Counted from the stretch's first letter, positions 1 through 12,519 are shown. The stretch is DNA of 64,000 nt from Atrina japonica (GCA_030159075.1 BROG01000025.1:2138501-2202500), one strand, 5' to 3'. Made by a program: numbers and translations. Notes: generated by a model not told the origin, from the letters alone.

Positions 1-1280
1 ATAATCAAGAAGAGTGTGGTTTAGAATATCAAATATCCAATAATTTCACATGCAGTATAAACTTGCCCACTCCCGATTTATGACATTATACCATCGCTAC
101 GGGGACCCCAAATATCGTCGGTAATGACATGCACAATGCTAATATATTTCTATAATTATATTTGCAATTTTTATGACGATCAACAATTTATTTTTTAAAA
201 TACATTGTCTCTTTTTACGAGTGATTTATTTTATAATTAAAATTACCTTAGAGTTAATATTGTCCTTTGGTGTTCTAAAGCACGAAAGGAAACAAAATGC
301 CAATAAAACCAATTCAAGTTGTTCAGATGTTGACTAGAAATTTACATATATATGGTATGTTCGTTAACACACTATGAATTAACATAATTACATAGATAAC
401 GTGATTAATAATATAATTAAATAATTTTCGTTTCTCTTCTGAAAGATATTGGGTCTCCATGTACCGGTGGATACAGCGTCATCCTTTACGGACCATTATC
501 TCCGTCAACTGATGAAGTCTTATTGACAGAAACGATTGTCTTGAGCATTGGTTTTGGCCTATTTTGTAAAACTATAACTTTGGTAACGTTAATGATAATA
601 TTCTTGAATCCTGGTTTCTCGAAAACTTTATAACTTGAAATTTTTCTTGTTCACTTTAAATTACTTTTACCAGAGAATTAAATAATTCTTTAATGTGGAG
701 TAAAATGATAATAGAAATAGCAAAAATTGATATAGACACATGGATTCAAGCTTTGCTAGGTCCATAAGTGAATATGTTGGAAAGTTTTCCAGTTACCAGT
801 CACCAATATCGTCTTTCCTCAAGTACATTCAAATCCGGGCTTTACAAAGCATAAAAAAACTGGACATCACCTTATGATTTGCAATATGGTAGTTTAGTTT
901 TAGTCTATAGGGTTGGGGCACGTTTTATCAAGAAGTCATCTGATCTTACGACAGACAAGTGTTTTTGTAATTTTGCCTATTTTCAAGTAAGATCACGATA
1001 GTTTATGTATACCTAAAAGTGCTACATTTTCAAAGACAAATTAATACATATACAAAATTACTTAGGTCTACGCACAGTCTATGAGTAGTCAGAAAAACTT
1101 GACCTAATTTGGTCGACTCTTTACTTCGGCCCAGGTGTACAAATGTTTAATCACTGTAATGAAATCAAAACAAGACTATTATATCTATAAAAATATTAAA
1201 TCATAATCAACAAAAAAAATAACCATGTTATTCTTTTCACAAATTGGAAATTACCGGAAACATGGTACTTAAGTACTTAC
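1..1280. other. Intron or intergenic sequence left of MCT paralog 1 exon 2
   Basis: AT-rich sequence with no open frame resembling an MCT exon on the minus strand. The third coding exon of paralog 1 should lie in this direction. I could not find it here, so it is probably beyond the window edge. Confidence 0.5.
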
Positions 1281-1445
1281 ATCCCAGACTGTAGACTACC
1301 GTTTGAATGGATTGTATTATGGATACTGCAGCGTCGCTGGACTTGAGTGTGTGAAGAAATTCCACATACAGGATGGAAAATGATTTGAGTGTTCCATTCA
1401 TGATGAAAGAATTCAGCATCGTCCCTATGAAATGAATTACAGTAT
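1281..1445 (-). CDS. MCT paralog 1, coding exon 2
   Basis: 165 bases in phase 1 at both ends. The acceptor is CATTCAG (plus-strand ct at 1446-1447) and the donor is GTAAGT (1275-1280). It encodes most of TM1, the TM1-TM2 loop and TM2, matching exon 2 of the complete paralog (44291-44434) in position, phase and pattern. Confidence 0.85.
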
Positions 1446-2300
1446 CTGAATGGTATTTATATCGTATTCCTGGGATTTTAGTAAACGTTTTAGAATTTTT
1501 CATGCTAATGTATTTTACGGGGTTTCTGAAGGCATTTTCCTATATCTTGAAAGCCATTAAGTTTCATTTGTAGGTGTTAAAAGATGTTCCATTATGACGT
1601 GCAAATTAGAACTAAGAAAGTCTCGTTATTCGCGTCAGTGTTTCATTTTACTAATCTGACTTAATGGCGACATAAGAGTTTATTAATTATTTTAAAATAC
1701 TATTACAGCGATGAAATTTGTAAGAGTCAAGGATTTGAATTCAAAAGGAAATGTAAAATATATATGATTAGGAAAATGAAAATGGATTTACAGTATAATA
1801 AAAATCAGTGAAATCATTATCAGATATCTCGAAAGACATTAAGTTACAATCGTAAGTGTCAAAAGGCATTCCGTTATAACGTGCAATTTAGAACTAAGAA
1901 AGACTTCTTATCCGCTCGAGTGGTTCATTTTACTAAACTAACTTAATGGCGACATAATAGTTCACTGATGATTTTAAAATACTTTTACAGCGGGGAAATC
2001 TGTAAGACTCAAGAATTTTCATTCAATATGTAAAATATTTATGATAAGGTACAGAATAATAAACATCAGTGACTTGTGTTTCTACCGTAGTTATGTTGAC
2101 TGTCAATTTAACTCACCAAAAAGAACTACCCATGCCCATCCACTATCAATAGGATGTTGCGTCATCTGTACTTCATCGATAAAGATTCCATGATCTTCCT
2201 CGCTCGTTCCAGGTTTACTTTCATCCGGTGGTGTTTGTTGACTGAGTATATTTTCTTTGCAGTGAGATGTATCTTCAGTATGTCCACTGTTGTTTGCCAT
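1281..2300 (-). CDS. Monocarboxylate transporter-like protein, paralog 1 (5' part only)
   Basis: Likely an SLC16/MCT-family solute carrier of the major facilitator superfamily: a 12-helix plasma-membrane transporter, in characterised members a proton-linked carrier of monocarboxylates, thyroid hormone, creatine or aromatic amino acids. The first coding exon gives a 61-residue hydrophilic, acidic N-terminus ending in the family's TM1 motif (IDSGWAWVV). The second encodes the rest of TM1 and TM2 (FIGTMLNSFIMNGTLKSF, then ILYVEFLHTL). Joining 2117 to 1445 creates a GAT codon across a phase 1 junction, and exon 2 again ends in phase 1. The next ~450 residues are missing because the gene leaves the window. 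The start ATG at 2298-2300 has A at -3 and G at +4. The substrate cannot be told from this part. It is a tandem paralog of the complete gene at 31075-48671. Confidence 0.85.
1535..2065. repeat. Tandem duplication in intron 1 of MCT paralog 1
   Basis: Two copies about 282 bases apart (roughly 1535-1785 and 1820-2065) share blocks such as gaactaagaaag, cttaatggcgacata and ttttaaaatac-tttacagcg. Divergence is moderate. Neither copy resembles coding sequence. Confidence 0.75.
2117..2300 (-). CDS. MCT paralog 1, coding exon 1
   Basis: 184 bases: 61 codons plus one base. The donor is G|GTGAGT (plus-strand actcac at 2111-2116). It carries the acidic N-terminal tail and the start of TM1 with the W-A-W signature. 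Confidence 0.85.
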
Positions 2301-2541
2301 TTTCAGATCTTTTTTGTCAAAATCAAGGCGTGGTTTGGTAAATATTTTATGTTCTTCCCCCTGAAATTAAGTATATTTAATATGTGGAGAAACATCCTAT
2401 GGAACTCGAAATTAAAGATAGCACAAAGTCTAGCACATGTTCTTCGTACGAATTTTATTAAACATAGAAATGAACACCAGGATAAGCACTGAATTATTAA
2501 CATTTTGCAATCGCCAACTTACCATATTCAAGATGTAGGGA

Positions 2542-2542
<1 letters not shown>

Positions 2543-2598
<56 letters not shown>

Positions 2599-2836
2599 AT
2601 ATATATAATCCTCTATATAAGGATTACCTGTTTATAAAGGCCTTTCCCTTCAAGTCCCTTGACTGCATACTTCAACTTAATTGAACCTGTGTATAAGGAT
2701 CACCTGCGCATAAAGGTCAATATTTTCTGATCCCTTGGGTGGCTCATATATACAGGTTTCACTGTATATTCCCGCCACAATATAACTGAAATATTGGTGA
2801 AAGTGGCGTTAAACAACAACAAACAAACATTTTGTA

Positions 2837-2913
<77 letters not shown>
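2543..2913. repeat. Two (TA)n tracts flanking a short interspersed repeat
   Basis: TA tracts at 2543-2607 and 2835-2913 bracket ~220 bases (2610-2826). The bracketed part ends in a SINE-like 3' tail (ggcgttaaacaacaacaaac), the same tail type as the SINEs at 36225 and 49783. Confidence 0.7.
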
Positions 2914-2917
<4 letters not shown>

Positions 2918-3169
2918 ACTTACCTATGATGTTTGATCTGATAGGCGGTTGCGACCGATCAGCAAAGGGTTCTAACTCTTTCTTGGCACATCGTCCAACC
3001 CCTGGAGGTCTGTGGAGGTCTGTGTTTGTTCAACGTATTTGTACAATGTCCTCTAAACCTCTGGCATCTTTTTACATTATCAGAATAAAAAAAATTAAAC
3101 CTTCTAAATCCAATAGATAGGATACAAGCCCGCATGATGCTCTGGGATCCCATCATTTATTATTATCAT

Positions 3170-5165
3170 TATTAGGTCGGATGACCCTATTGTTATTGCG
3201 TTTATTATTCTTCTTCTTTTTTTTCTCCAACCAGATTTTGTGTCATCTCTAGCTCAAAAATGGCTCAACCGATTTTGCTCAAATTTTCAGCAATTAAGCA
3301 TCATCAAAAGATCTAGACCGTTTTTCTCATTTTTTCAAAATTCCCTCTATTTTGAGAGTTATCTCCCCTTTTCATTTTTCTCATGTCCCATTTAGTGGCA
3401 CATTTTTCTCAGCAACTACTGTAGCTAGAGTAAATCTGTTAGAATTTTCTAGAAGGGCATACACTGTAGTTGTGCAGGAATATTTGATAAGAGTGTCCCC
3501 TGAAAAAAGCTCGCTAGGGGCTGAAAAAAGGGTTCATATTTGGTCAGCTAAAAATCAGACAAAAGTCAAAATATCTCAGAAACTAAGCATCTTTACTATA
3601 GACATGAGAAAGTTGTTCAGTTTCATAAGCTGCACAAGCTTAAAAAGTTTCAAGGTCACATGATTTAAAGTCAAGGTCACAGAGACATTTGAATATTTAA
3701 AATCTCAATATCTCTAGGAGTATCATATTTTAGTATAGACATATACATAAGTGATTTGTAGAGAATAGGATGATAAATATTCATACGAAATTTCATGGTC
3801 ATCGGATAAAAGGTCAAGGTCACAGGTGAGTTTGAAAATTCTCTAAAAAATTCAATTCAAAATAGCTCGAAAACGGTGAAAATTTTATATACTGTTACGT
3901 ACAAGATATATAGATAATGCGGTGATGAATTTCTGTGCGAAGTTTCAAAGTAGTTGGATCAAAGGTCAAGGTCACAGCTCAATTTGAAAATTTCAACTCA
4001 AAATAGCTCAAAAACTATAGAACATATATATATATATGTTATTGTAGATGGTTTGTAGGTAATGAGCTGAAGAACATATGTGCAAAGTTTCAAGGCCATC
4101 GGATCAAAGGTCAAGGCCACACCTCAAATTGAAAATTTCAACTCAAAATAGCTCAAAAACTATAGAACTTTTATATATAGGTTAATGTACATGATTTGTT
4201 GGGAATGAGGTAAAGGATACATGTGTGAAGTTTCAAGGCTATCAAATCAAAGGTCAAGGTCACAGCTCAAATGGAAAATTTCAATTCAAAAAAGCTAAAA
4301 AACTATAGAACTTTTATATATAGGTTAATGTACATGATTTGTAGGGAATGAGCTGAAGATCATACATGTGAAATTTCAAGGTCATCTGATAAAAGGTGAA
4401 GGTCACAGCTCAAATTGAAATTTTCAACTCAAAATAGCTCAAAAACTATAGAACTTTTATATATAGGATAGTGTACATGATTTGTAGGGAATGAGGTTAA
4501 GAATACATGTGTGAAGTTTCAAGGCTATCAGATTAAAGGTCAAGGTCACAGCTCAAATTGAAAATTTCAATTCAAAATAGCTCAAAAACTATAGAACTTT
4601 CATATATAGGTTAGTGTACATGATTTGTAGGGAATGAGCTGAAGATCATATATATGTGAAGTTTCAAGGTCATCCGATAAAAGGTGAAAGTCACAGCTAA
4701 AATTGAAATTTTCAACTCACAATAGCTCAAAAACTATAGAACTTTTATATATAGGTTAGTGTACATGGTTTGTAGGGAATCCGCTGAAGAACATATGTGT
4801 AAAGTTTCAAGGCAATCGGATCAAATGTCAAGGTCACAGCTCAAATTGAAATTTTCAACTCAAATTACCTCATAAGCTATAAAACTTTTGTTTACAAGTT
4901 GCTGAAGGAGATTTGTAGTCAATGTGCTGAAGAATATTTGTGGAAAGTTTGAAGGTCATCTGATCAAATGTCAAGGTCACAGTTCACTTTCAACATTTCA
5001 CATCAAAATAGCTCAAAATATCAAGATTGGTGTTTGAGGATCAGACTTCGGTCTCAGGGTCATAGCTTCTGAGCTTTGCTCTGTTGCTCAGCTGAAGCTG
5101 TATCAAAGCTGTAGCCTCAGCTATGGTCCGATGACCCCTTTTTGCTTCAGCAAAAAGCTCAGCTC
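3170..5165 (+). mobile_element. Repeat-cored non-autonomous element (pearl/Helitron-like candidate)
   Basis: About 2 kb with no coding capacity. The left end has ggtcggatgaccc and the right end ggtccgatgaccc, each near-palindromic (GGTC...GACC). The left ~430 bases are unique. The core is ten tandem units of about 143 bases, counted from conserved cores at 3671, 3814, 3966, 4108, 4254, 4396, 4540, 4684, 4828 and 4971. Each unit reads roughly: gtttcaaggtcatc, ggatcaaaggtcaaggtcac, a tract of ctcaaaatagctcaaaaac, then tatagaacttttatatata. The right end runs into an (ATT)n/(GTT)n microsatellite. Unique flanks around a tandem core plus a terminal microsatellite match the published description of bivalve pearl elements; that assignment is inference. 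Confidence 0.6.
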
Positions 5166-5240
5166 TAGTTATTATTATTATTATTATTGTTGTTGTTGTT
5201 GTTGTTGTGGTTGTTGTTGTCGTCGTTGTTGCTGTTGTAA
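5166..5240. repeat. (ATT)n-(GTT)n trinucleotide tract
   Basis: Trinucleotide microsatellite directly abutting the right end of the repeat-cored element. Its minus strand reads as an asparagine-rich pseudo-protein, which is not a gene. Confidence 0.85.
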
Positions 5241-6198
5241 GTATTTTTGTTCATGTTCAGAGAGAGTAAATAATTAAGAAGGGAATAATTAGACAATGAT
5301 AGATCTGCATACACTATTTTGTGAATATGTTTTTTCAATGTACAATTCAATTATCTCTATTTCACATGTTTGCTATACAAATTTTATTATTGTATTTTAT
5401 TGTATCTCAGCAAGTCCTGGCACATTGAGAAGGGCCTCTGAGGAGGTATCAGCTCTGCTTGATGTAATATATTAAAATAAGTTAAAATTCAAATTTGCAT
5501 CTGTCACAATTTATAAATGGCATTTTGTTAATATCAACAAGAGTTGCTAACACGTACCTATTTTGTTTCTATATATTTGCGACCTAGTTTATTGTATAAA
5601 TTGCATATCAAATTACAAAATTCCTGACACGTGTTTATCCATTGTTTATCTACGATTCATTCCAGTATGTGTGTAGAATGTTTACACGCTATTGTCTCCA
5701 TGCGTGCTAATTGTAGATACGTAATACAACAAGTCTGGGAAGAAATGATTTTGAATCTTAGTATTACTAATATCAAATAAAAGAAACAAGGCACGAATAA
5801 CAAAGCAAATATCAAAACGTATAGCACTTACCAAGAGAACACATGCCTCGCTTCACGGTGTATCGAATCAATACTGGAAAAGAGACGTTAACCGTGTTAC
5901 TTAAAATATTTTTATCTGTTGACTGCGCATGTACGATATCTCCACGAAATATTCATAATCATGTGAATATACTGTTATTTAAAAGCCGCTGCATTGCATT
6001 ATTTATATTAGGATATTGTTTATGCACATTGTACTGACAGTTATACTTAACAGACTACGATTCCCATCCTGTTTGAAAGATATTACCACAATTCGGAATT
6101 GAAATTGATATTTATTGCTGCGTTGAATGTTTGCACTGACATATGTGATCGACATATTATAGAAATGGAATATGTGGTACGGGTGTAAGTTAATACAA

Positions 6199-6269
<71 letters not shown>

Positions 6270-8079
6270 GAAGTTTTTGTACAAAGAAGTAACAATGGCT
6301 ATTCGAATATCCAGTGCCATCCGATTATTACAGTATTACCTGTGTTATTTCCAAACTTTAGATCTTAAGAAAAAAATCATAAAAATCCTAGAACCCCCCC
6401 CGCCTTTACAGAACATCAAACAGTCTATGCCTTATTTAAAAAAGAAAACGTACATATTACCTGTTTAAACAAGTTCGGTAATTTACAATAAAGTTTTTGT
6501 TTCCGTTTTTCTTCAGTAATTACCACAATTTAAATGTAACGTGTCACGTTCTTACAGATTTGTTGCTACAATCGTTTATAGTAATCAGCAGTGAATTATT
6601 TTTCATAATATTTATCATTGATAACTTCACAATCGCTATCCCGGCAGTACAGCAAATCGTGAGTAAAACCTTACCTCAAGGAACTTGTCAAAAATACCGG
6701 GAGAGAAAGTGAAAGTAGAAATAATTATTACCTCCAAACAGAAGAGGTTGTATGTATATATAAATTACTACGCATTCGTCTCGTACTATTTTCGAGGGAC
6801 CACAGGTCCCCTTTCAGCGACAGATTTGTCCTTCTGCAATTAAGTTAGGAAGTAGTATATGGAAGGAGCTGTTAGTTTCGTTGAACGCGGAAGTAATGAC
6901 GTAGTAATTTTATTTGAGGCAAAAACGCTATTAAATTTCAGATATGAAAGTGATGTTGGTTTGTTTCATAAATAATCAGCATCTAAATTTTTTTAATGCA
7001 ATTAAGGTATAATACCGCGATTCGTATTTTTGAAATAACGATAAGTGGGAGACATTAGTCGAAATGATGGGAGCAATCATTACGTGATTGCTTTTGATTT
7101 TGATAAGAGCATGATATCCTATTATATAAGTTTAGTGGACGACGGGAATTTGGAACAAAATGTTTTTTATCATTTTAAAATGATTTCATTTGTGCAAAAC
7201 GGAATAAATATAACACCGAAAAACGAAATGTGTCGTATGAAATATTGATGATTGGGAGAACAACAAAGTGAAAACGGGTCGGACGATTTACTGAAACAGA
7301 CCTTAATTACCGAAGCACACCATTTTTACTTTTATTTCGACATAAAAACTGTAGTACATGTAGTACATGTTAAAGTCTACATATAATAAAATGTTACTTT
7401 TAACACGAGTTTTGTGTAATAATGGATAAAGTCAGAATTATCATGTTAAACAAGATCGAACCACTAGCCGGCTAGGCCAACAATGAACGAAACAGACTGG
7501 AATATGGACTTGTTTTAAAAAAAAAAATTCTGAATTATTCCATAAATGTTTTTCTAAATTACGTTTTATATTCTTGATATATACTAATATTTAATACATT
7601 TTCTTAAAAAAAAAGTTCTTTACCATTGTTGACAACCATTATGCAGAACAGTGAAAATTACTGCAACTGTCATTTTGTAAACTTTTACATATATAGACAT
7701 TGCTACATCGCTGATGTCAATTGCTATATAAACACTACTAAAATGAATGATTACACTGGATGAATTTGACCAGGAACATGATGACCACTCCATTTCTCAC
7801 TACTGTCTGTGAACTTGGTGTTAGTTGACGAGAAATCGCCGTTAAATTAGTTCTGTTGACTCTATTTTCACAAAAAATGTTATCTGGTGGGACTTTTTGT
7901 CGTAATAGATATTAAGTAACTGAAAGCTTGCATTCATTTATTCCCAAACTTCCTTTGAAATACCTTTGGCGGCGAATTGATGCTTTGCATCAAATTTTTC
8001 TTGTTTACAACTAAAATTGGCGTACAATAACAAACAAGAGCTATACACAGATATAAAAAATTCTGTAATCTGTGTGACA
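5241..8079. other. Intergenic, no gene seen
   Basis: AT-rich sequence with a (TA)n tract at 6203-6267. A 67-codon frame at 7045-7248 (plus) has no recognisable motif and I do not defend it as a gene. Nothing else supported. Confidence 0.5.
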
Positions 8080-8500
8080 ATTGCTATAGAAACCTAGTTT
8101 GGTCTGTATTAGTTTGCAATGTTATAATTTTAACAAATGCTCAAGATGATCGTGTCTGTCAATAAGTCAGTTAGCTCGAAATTAATATAAAAAAGTGGTA
8201 TCATTTAAGGTCAAATTATAAATCTAAATGCGTTTCCAAATCCGTCTAAGAGTACCCACTGTCAAATGAATATCTTAGCTTTTGAGAGGTTTAGAATTTA
8301 AATATTGGTATAAAAGCGAAATAATACTTTAGTAAAAAAAAATCGGCTGGTTCCAATTAGTGGGTTTACGTATTTCCTCGGGGACTCAGACGATCCACTA
8401 GCTTTGGCATATTAAAAACAATACCAAAGTTATAGTTTTAAGAAATGCTCAAGATCATCGTTTCTGTCAATAAGACTTCATCGGTTAACGATTAATTGAA
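8080..8500 (+). repeat. Dispersed repeat, one and a half tandem copies
   Basis: Contains aatgctcaagatgatcg ... tgtctgtcaataag, then agtgggtttacgtatt ... gactcagacgatccacta, and about 300 bases on, aataccaaagttatag ... ctcaagatcatcg. Related copies lie at 61990-62345 and 32185-32350, in the same orientation. No coding content. Confidence 0.55.
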
Positions 8501-8837
8501 TAGTTGAAAAATGCATAGAAAATAAAGCTGATGTTATAGTATGGTATGTTTTCTGACATGCTGTAATTCAATTGTGTGTGTTATATATATTTATTTAGAA
8601 TTTTAAGCAAACTGAAATATATCTGAAGGCATTATATTAATATGAGTAACACACACAGCTAACACCCTTTTGACATATCTGGTATGACCCATGTATTCAT
8701 CAATCTATTTTCATGTATGTATTTCTTGCTCAATTCAAACCCGACTTTCTAAAGAAGGAAAGACGGCCTGGCTCAATGAAAATTTGTGATTAAAATTATT
8801 TTCATAATAAACAAACCAATTATGTTTAGTCATTATA

Positions 8838-10450
8838 AGTAAAATTAAAGAAGTACCAATCGATGATCAAAACGCAAGTCCATTATAACACGACGAATTG
8901 GATGTGTAAATGGTCTCAACATGAAGAATAGTCGCTCATTCTTAACGGGATAAGACCAGGCGTCCGGAAGGAGTCAGCGTCTTCTGCTGGCATGCCAATC
9001 CCATCGCAAACGTTCCATGGAAACCTTTCTAGTCAAATTCGGTGAAAAGGTCAAATTTGGTGAAATCAACAATTGATGAAAGAAAGTCACTGTCTGTGGC
9101 CGTGATCCAGAATACTGTCTAATATTTCTGAGAGGAGGACTTTATAATGTTTAACAAAATCCCCGTATCGACCATAAAACGACGACCCCAAGCGTTCAAC
9201 AACGTAACCTTGTACAATTAGTTTATTGGCTAGTAGTTATGCTCTCAGAATAAAAGATTTATGAGAAGAGCATGCCCTGGTATAACGTATAAGTTGTGAA
9301 ATTAAAACGCCATAGGCAGGAGAAGATGGAATATTACTACTTAGAAACGGGAAGTTCGTGAAAAATTCGCGTTTGTCATCAAGGGATGTGTGAAGTTGAC
9401 CGTCCTTTCCAATCGACAGGCGTAAATCTAGGTAAGAAGCAGATGTGTTGCTCTCTGTCGTCTCATTGATCTCTAGCTCAACAGGATACATTTGGCCGAG
9501 GTAATTCTGAAATTCTGAATTATTTATGGACAGAACATCGTCGATATACCTGTAAGAAAAATTGAACCGAGATGCTAACTGTTTGTTTCCTTTGGAGAGC
9601 AGAGACTGTATAAATTCCGCTTCATATGAATACAAAAAGATTTCAGCCAAGAGAGGTGCACAACTGGTACTCATTGGAATGCCGACAACCTGCTGGAAAA
9701 CTTTCCCCGCAAAAACCACAAAGATGTTGTCTACTAGAAACCCCACCATCTTGATAATATCGTCTTCAGTGTACTTGTTACTGGAATCAGAGTGTTCCTT
9801 CACAACATAAGGTTCCTCGTGACCTAGAGTTTAGTATAATAGGTGTAAATCTGTTTTTGAGTTTTTGATGTGGAATTGTTGTGTTAAGGGTCGAAAAATC
9901 AAAAGACTTGATGCTTGTAATATGTTTGAAGATTTGGAGATTTTAAATATTCCAACAATTCTTTTGAATTCTTTAGGATCCGAATCTGATTGACTCCGCT
10001 TCTTGAGTAGGCCGTTGTACAGTACTTATGAAGATCTTGTTCAATATGTGTAAGAGGTTTGATGAGCAAAATAGATTAAGACTTGATGGAACACTTAGAT
10101 GACCCCGCAATGAATCGGTGTTTATAGAGACTTTTGTGCATCTTCGGAATCCAATAAATATATTTCAATTCAAGCTCCACGTCCCTTGTGGGTATTCCAA
10201 ACGAAGTAAGAACGGATTTATGATTATCTAATATTTCAGAGGTAGAGAAAGGAAGCGTGTTGAGTCCATGTTCCTTTTGTAGGATGCTGAAGTAGTATCG
10301 CCTGAAGACAAATGTAAAGTTGTTAGATGCTTTTTCAGCAGGAACGATGATAAAATTTTCATGGAGACGATAAGGCTCTCTGATAACATCAGGGTCACAA
10401 AAAATAGAATAGTGTTTTGTGTCGACAGAATGTTCACGATAACAACAAAT
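8838..10450 (-). pseudogene. Reverse transcriptase of a Penelope-like or related retroelement (subfamily A), near full 3' half
   Basis: The frame at 9803-9237 carries RT palm motifs: GIPMSTSCAPLLAEIFLYSY (block B-like), FSYRYIDDVLSINN with catalytic YIDD, then SYLDLRLSI and the family-typical NIPSSPAYGVLISQLIRYTR. Upstream in other frames (10437-9810) sit FIIVPAEKASNN, EILDNHKSVLTSFGIP, YIYWIPKMHKS and KHRFIAGSSKCS, so the protein continues but is broken by frameshifts. A TAA at about 9239 interrupts the C-terminus, whose frame resumes to the true stop at 9087. The ~250-base 3' UTR has repeated accgaa-ttgac motifs. The fold after YIDD resembles Penelope-like RTs, but no GIY-YIG domain follows. 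I recognise the protein family from bivalve and cnidarian predicted proteins but am not certain of its class. Confidence 0.8.
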
Positions 10451-10623
10451 ACTTAGTCTACAGAAGGTGGTGGTTTTGGACTTTACAATCTTTTTGGTGT
10501 GCGAATTTGACTGTTTGTATGGTATCCATAACGCGTTTTGTGCCGGTTAGCCCTTAAACTACAAACGATATTCTATCTTACCATTTCTTTTTTGCTGTGC
10601 TTAATATTCGCTTTACTTTATAA

Positions 10624-11206
10624 TAAGTGTCTGATTGCTTTGTTATTTCTTCAGAAAAATTTGTATTTAAAGATATTCCATCTTTTCCTGCCTATGGTGT
10701 TTTCATTTCACAACTTATACGTTATGCCATGGCATGCTCTTCTTATGAATGTTTTATTCTGAGAGCTAAACGACTAGTCAATAAACTACACACACAAGAT
10801 TATGTTGTTGAACGCTTGGAGTCGTCGTTTAAGAAATTTTATGGTCGATACAGGGATCTTCTTAAACATTATGAAGTCCCACTCTCAGAGATATTAGATA
10901 GTATTCTAGATCACGGCCACAGACAGTGACTCCGTTTCACCAATCATGCTTTTCACCGAACTTGACCTCATCACCAAACCAAGACCATTTTACCGAATTT
11001 GACCCGTTCATCGAACTAGAAAGGTTTCCTTTTAACATTTGCCACGGTTGTGGCATGCCAGCAGAAGACGCTGACTCCTTCCGGACACCTGGTCTTATCC
11101 CGTAATTGTTCTTCATGTTGAGACCATTTGCACATCTAATTCGTCGTGTTATAATGGACTTGAGTTTTTTATTATTGATTGATACTTCTTCAATTTTACT
11201 TTGAGG
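10624..11206 (+). pseudogene. 5'-truncated second copy of the same RT element (subfamily A), opposite strand
   Basis: Reads IPSFPAYGVFISQLIRY ... FKKFYGRYRDLLKHY ... ILDSILDHGHRQ and a stop at 10927-10929, followed by the same 3' UTR as the minus copy (mirror image of 8838-9090). Only the last ~95 codons survive. Loss of the 5' end is typical of target-primed retrotransposition. The two copies stand head to head, so their 3' ends form an inverted repeat around a ~1.3 kb centre. Confidence 0.8.
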
Positions 11207-11475
11207 ACGTTCTCGATTTTGTGCAGAAAGACACAAAGTTGGTTGAATCTGATCTGATTTTGGTGGCGAGATAGCGTATCCATCAGTGTCGGGAGTTTGT
11301 TCCACGTTTTCGGCAGTTTTAACCTCAAGTAAAAATAGTTTAACGGTTCCGGTGTACGAACATACGCAACTTTTAGTCTATCTGAATGTATATCATTTTA
11401 AAGAACTTTCCCTGTAGATAGCTCTAAAGAATTCAAAAGTTACAAAATATGAGGGGACATGATAGCATGCACAAT

Positions 11476-12221
11476 TTAAGGTCCACTATATTTTAATTGA
11501 AATTTGCGGCCTGGCTCGCTCGGGTCTTTAAGCATATAAACATAGTCCTCAAATAAAAGTTGCAATGGATTTGTTTTCTTATTGAAGCGATCCATCATTA
11601 ATTCTCCAGATTGTTGTGCCTTTGCTCTGATCTCCTCTCTAATAGTATCTACTTTCACGGCCTGTTTACAACATATCCATAAAAATCGTCAGATAAAGTT
11701 GAAAAATTGGTTTTATGTGTCAAACAAAGAGGAAATTTGGGTCGTGTGCCATAAAATATCTCAAAATGAGAAGTTTACTGATGCATTAATAGAAAATGTC
11801 TCTCAGCTAACGTTCTGTGTGTTCGTTTGCATGCTCCTAAACAATGATGTATCATGCTGGGAGTAAACTTTTAACGAATTTCTAACAAGATTTTACGTAA
11901 TCTGTGACAGGAGATGGTAATTTATCGAAATAAAAATGTTCACTATTTAAATCAATGGTGTTTTGTATGCCTCTATGGCCTCCCATCGGCAAATCGTGAA
12001 AAATTTCCAAAATTGGTCTTATCAATATTGGCGGTAAAACTAAATTGATATTTCGGCTTGTGATCCCGAGTCCGCTTGTACTTAGCATTTCGAGAATTGA
12101 AAAGCAAATCAAACTGCAGAACGTTTATGTTTGTTTCTTTGCATCGTTTCTTACAAATCTTAACACGTAGTCTGTCTGGACTAAAATCACTTTCTTTAGA
12201 TAACTCAGTACTCCTTTTCAC
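11476..12221 (-). pseudogene. Ty3/Gypsy integrase relic
   Basis: Pieces of pol in order on the minus strand: a linker at 12221-12120 (ESDFSPDRLRVK), the H2C2 zinc-binding part at 12040-11882 (IFHDLPMGGH, H-x6-H, ending DYVKSC), a degraded catalytic-core tail at 11880-11665 (only scraps such as EIFYGTRPKFP in a shifted frame), and the C-terminal domain at 11658-11476 (TIREEIRAKAQQSGELMMDR ... FQLKYSGP). The catalytic D,D,E set is not recoverable. At least two frameshifts and several stops. Confidence 0.7.
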
Positions 12222-12229
12222 AAGATCAT

Positions 12230-12515
12230 TGTCTGTTGAAATTGACGAATTTTGACTCTTTTAACTTACCGTTGAATTTTCGCCTCCTGTAATAGGTTAA
12301 TACTATTGCTGTTCTCATTGGTAGATGAAGTTGATTCACTTTTTTCTCCCAATAATATATTCTGCACTGCATTTATAGAAATGTCAATTAGATTTGACAC
12401 AGTTGTAAATTTCAATCATTCACGCTCATGTAAGTTACTACTGGAATTACTATTGATCATATGATCTGTGTGTTATGCAGCTTCATAACAGATTACATAA
12501 ATATTTTATATGTAA
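12230..12515. other. Possible pol linker, undefined
   Basis: Minus strand continues upstream of the integrase relic but gives no recognisable RNase H or RT motif. Probably decayed Gypsy sequence. Confidence 0.3.
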
Positions 12516-12519
12516 CACG

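Noticed and set aside
1..1280. Third exon of MCT paralog 1
   Set aside because: No minus-strand frame resembles TM3-TM4 with suitable splice sites.
7045..7248. 67-codon plus frame starting MGDISRNDG
   Set aside because: No family resemblance, no splice or regulatory context; within chance for this composition.
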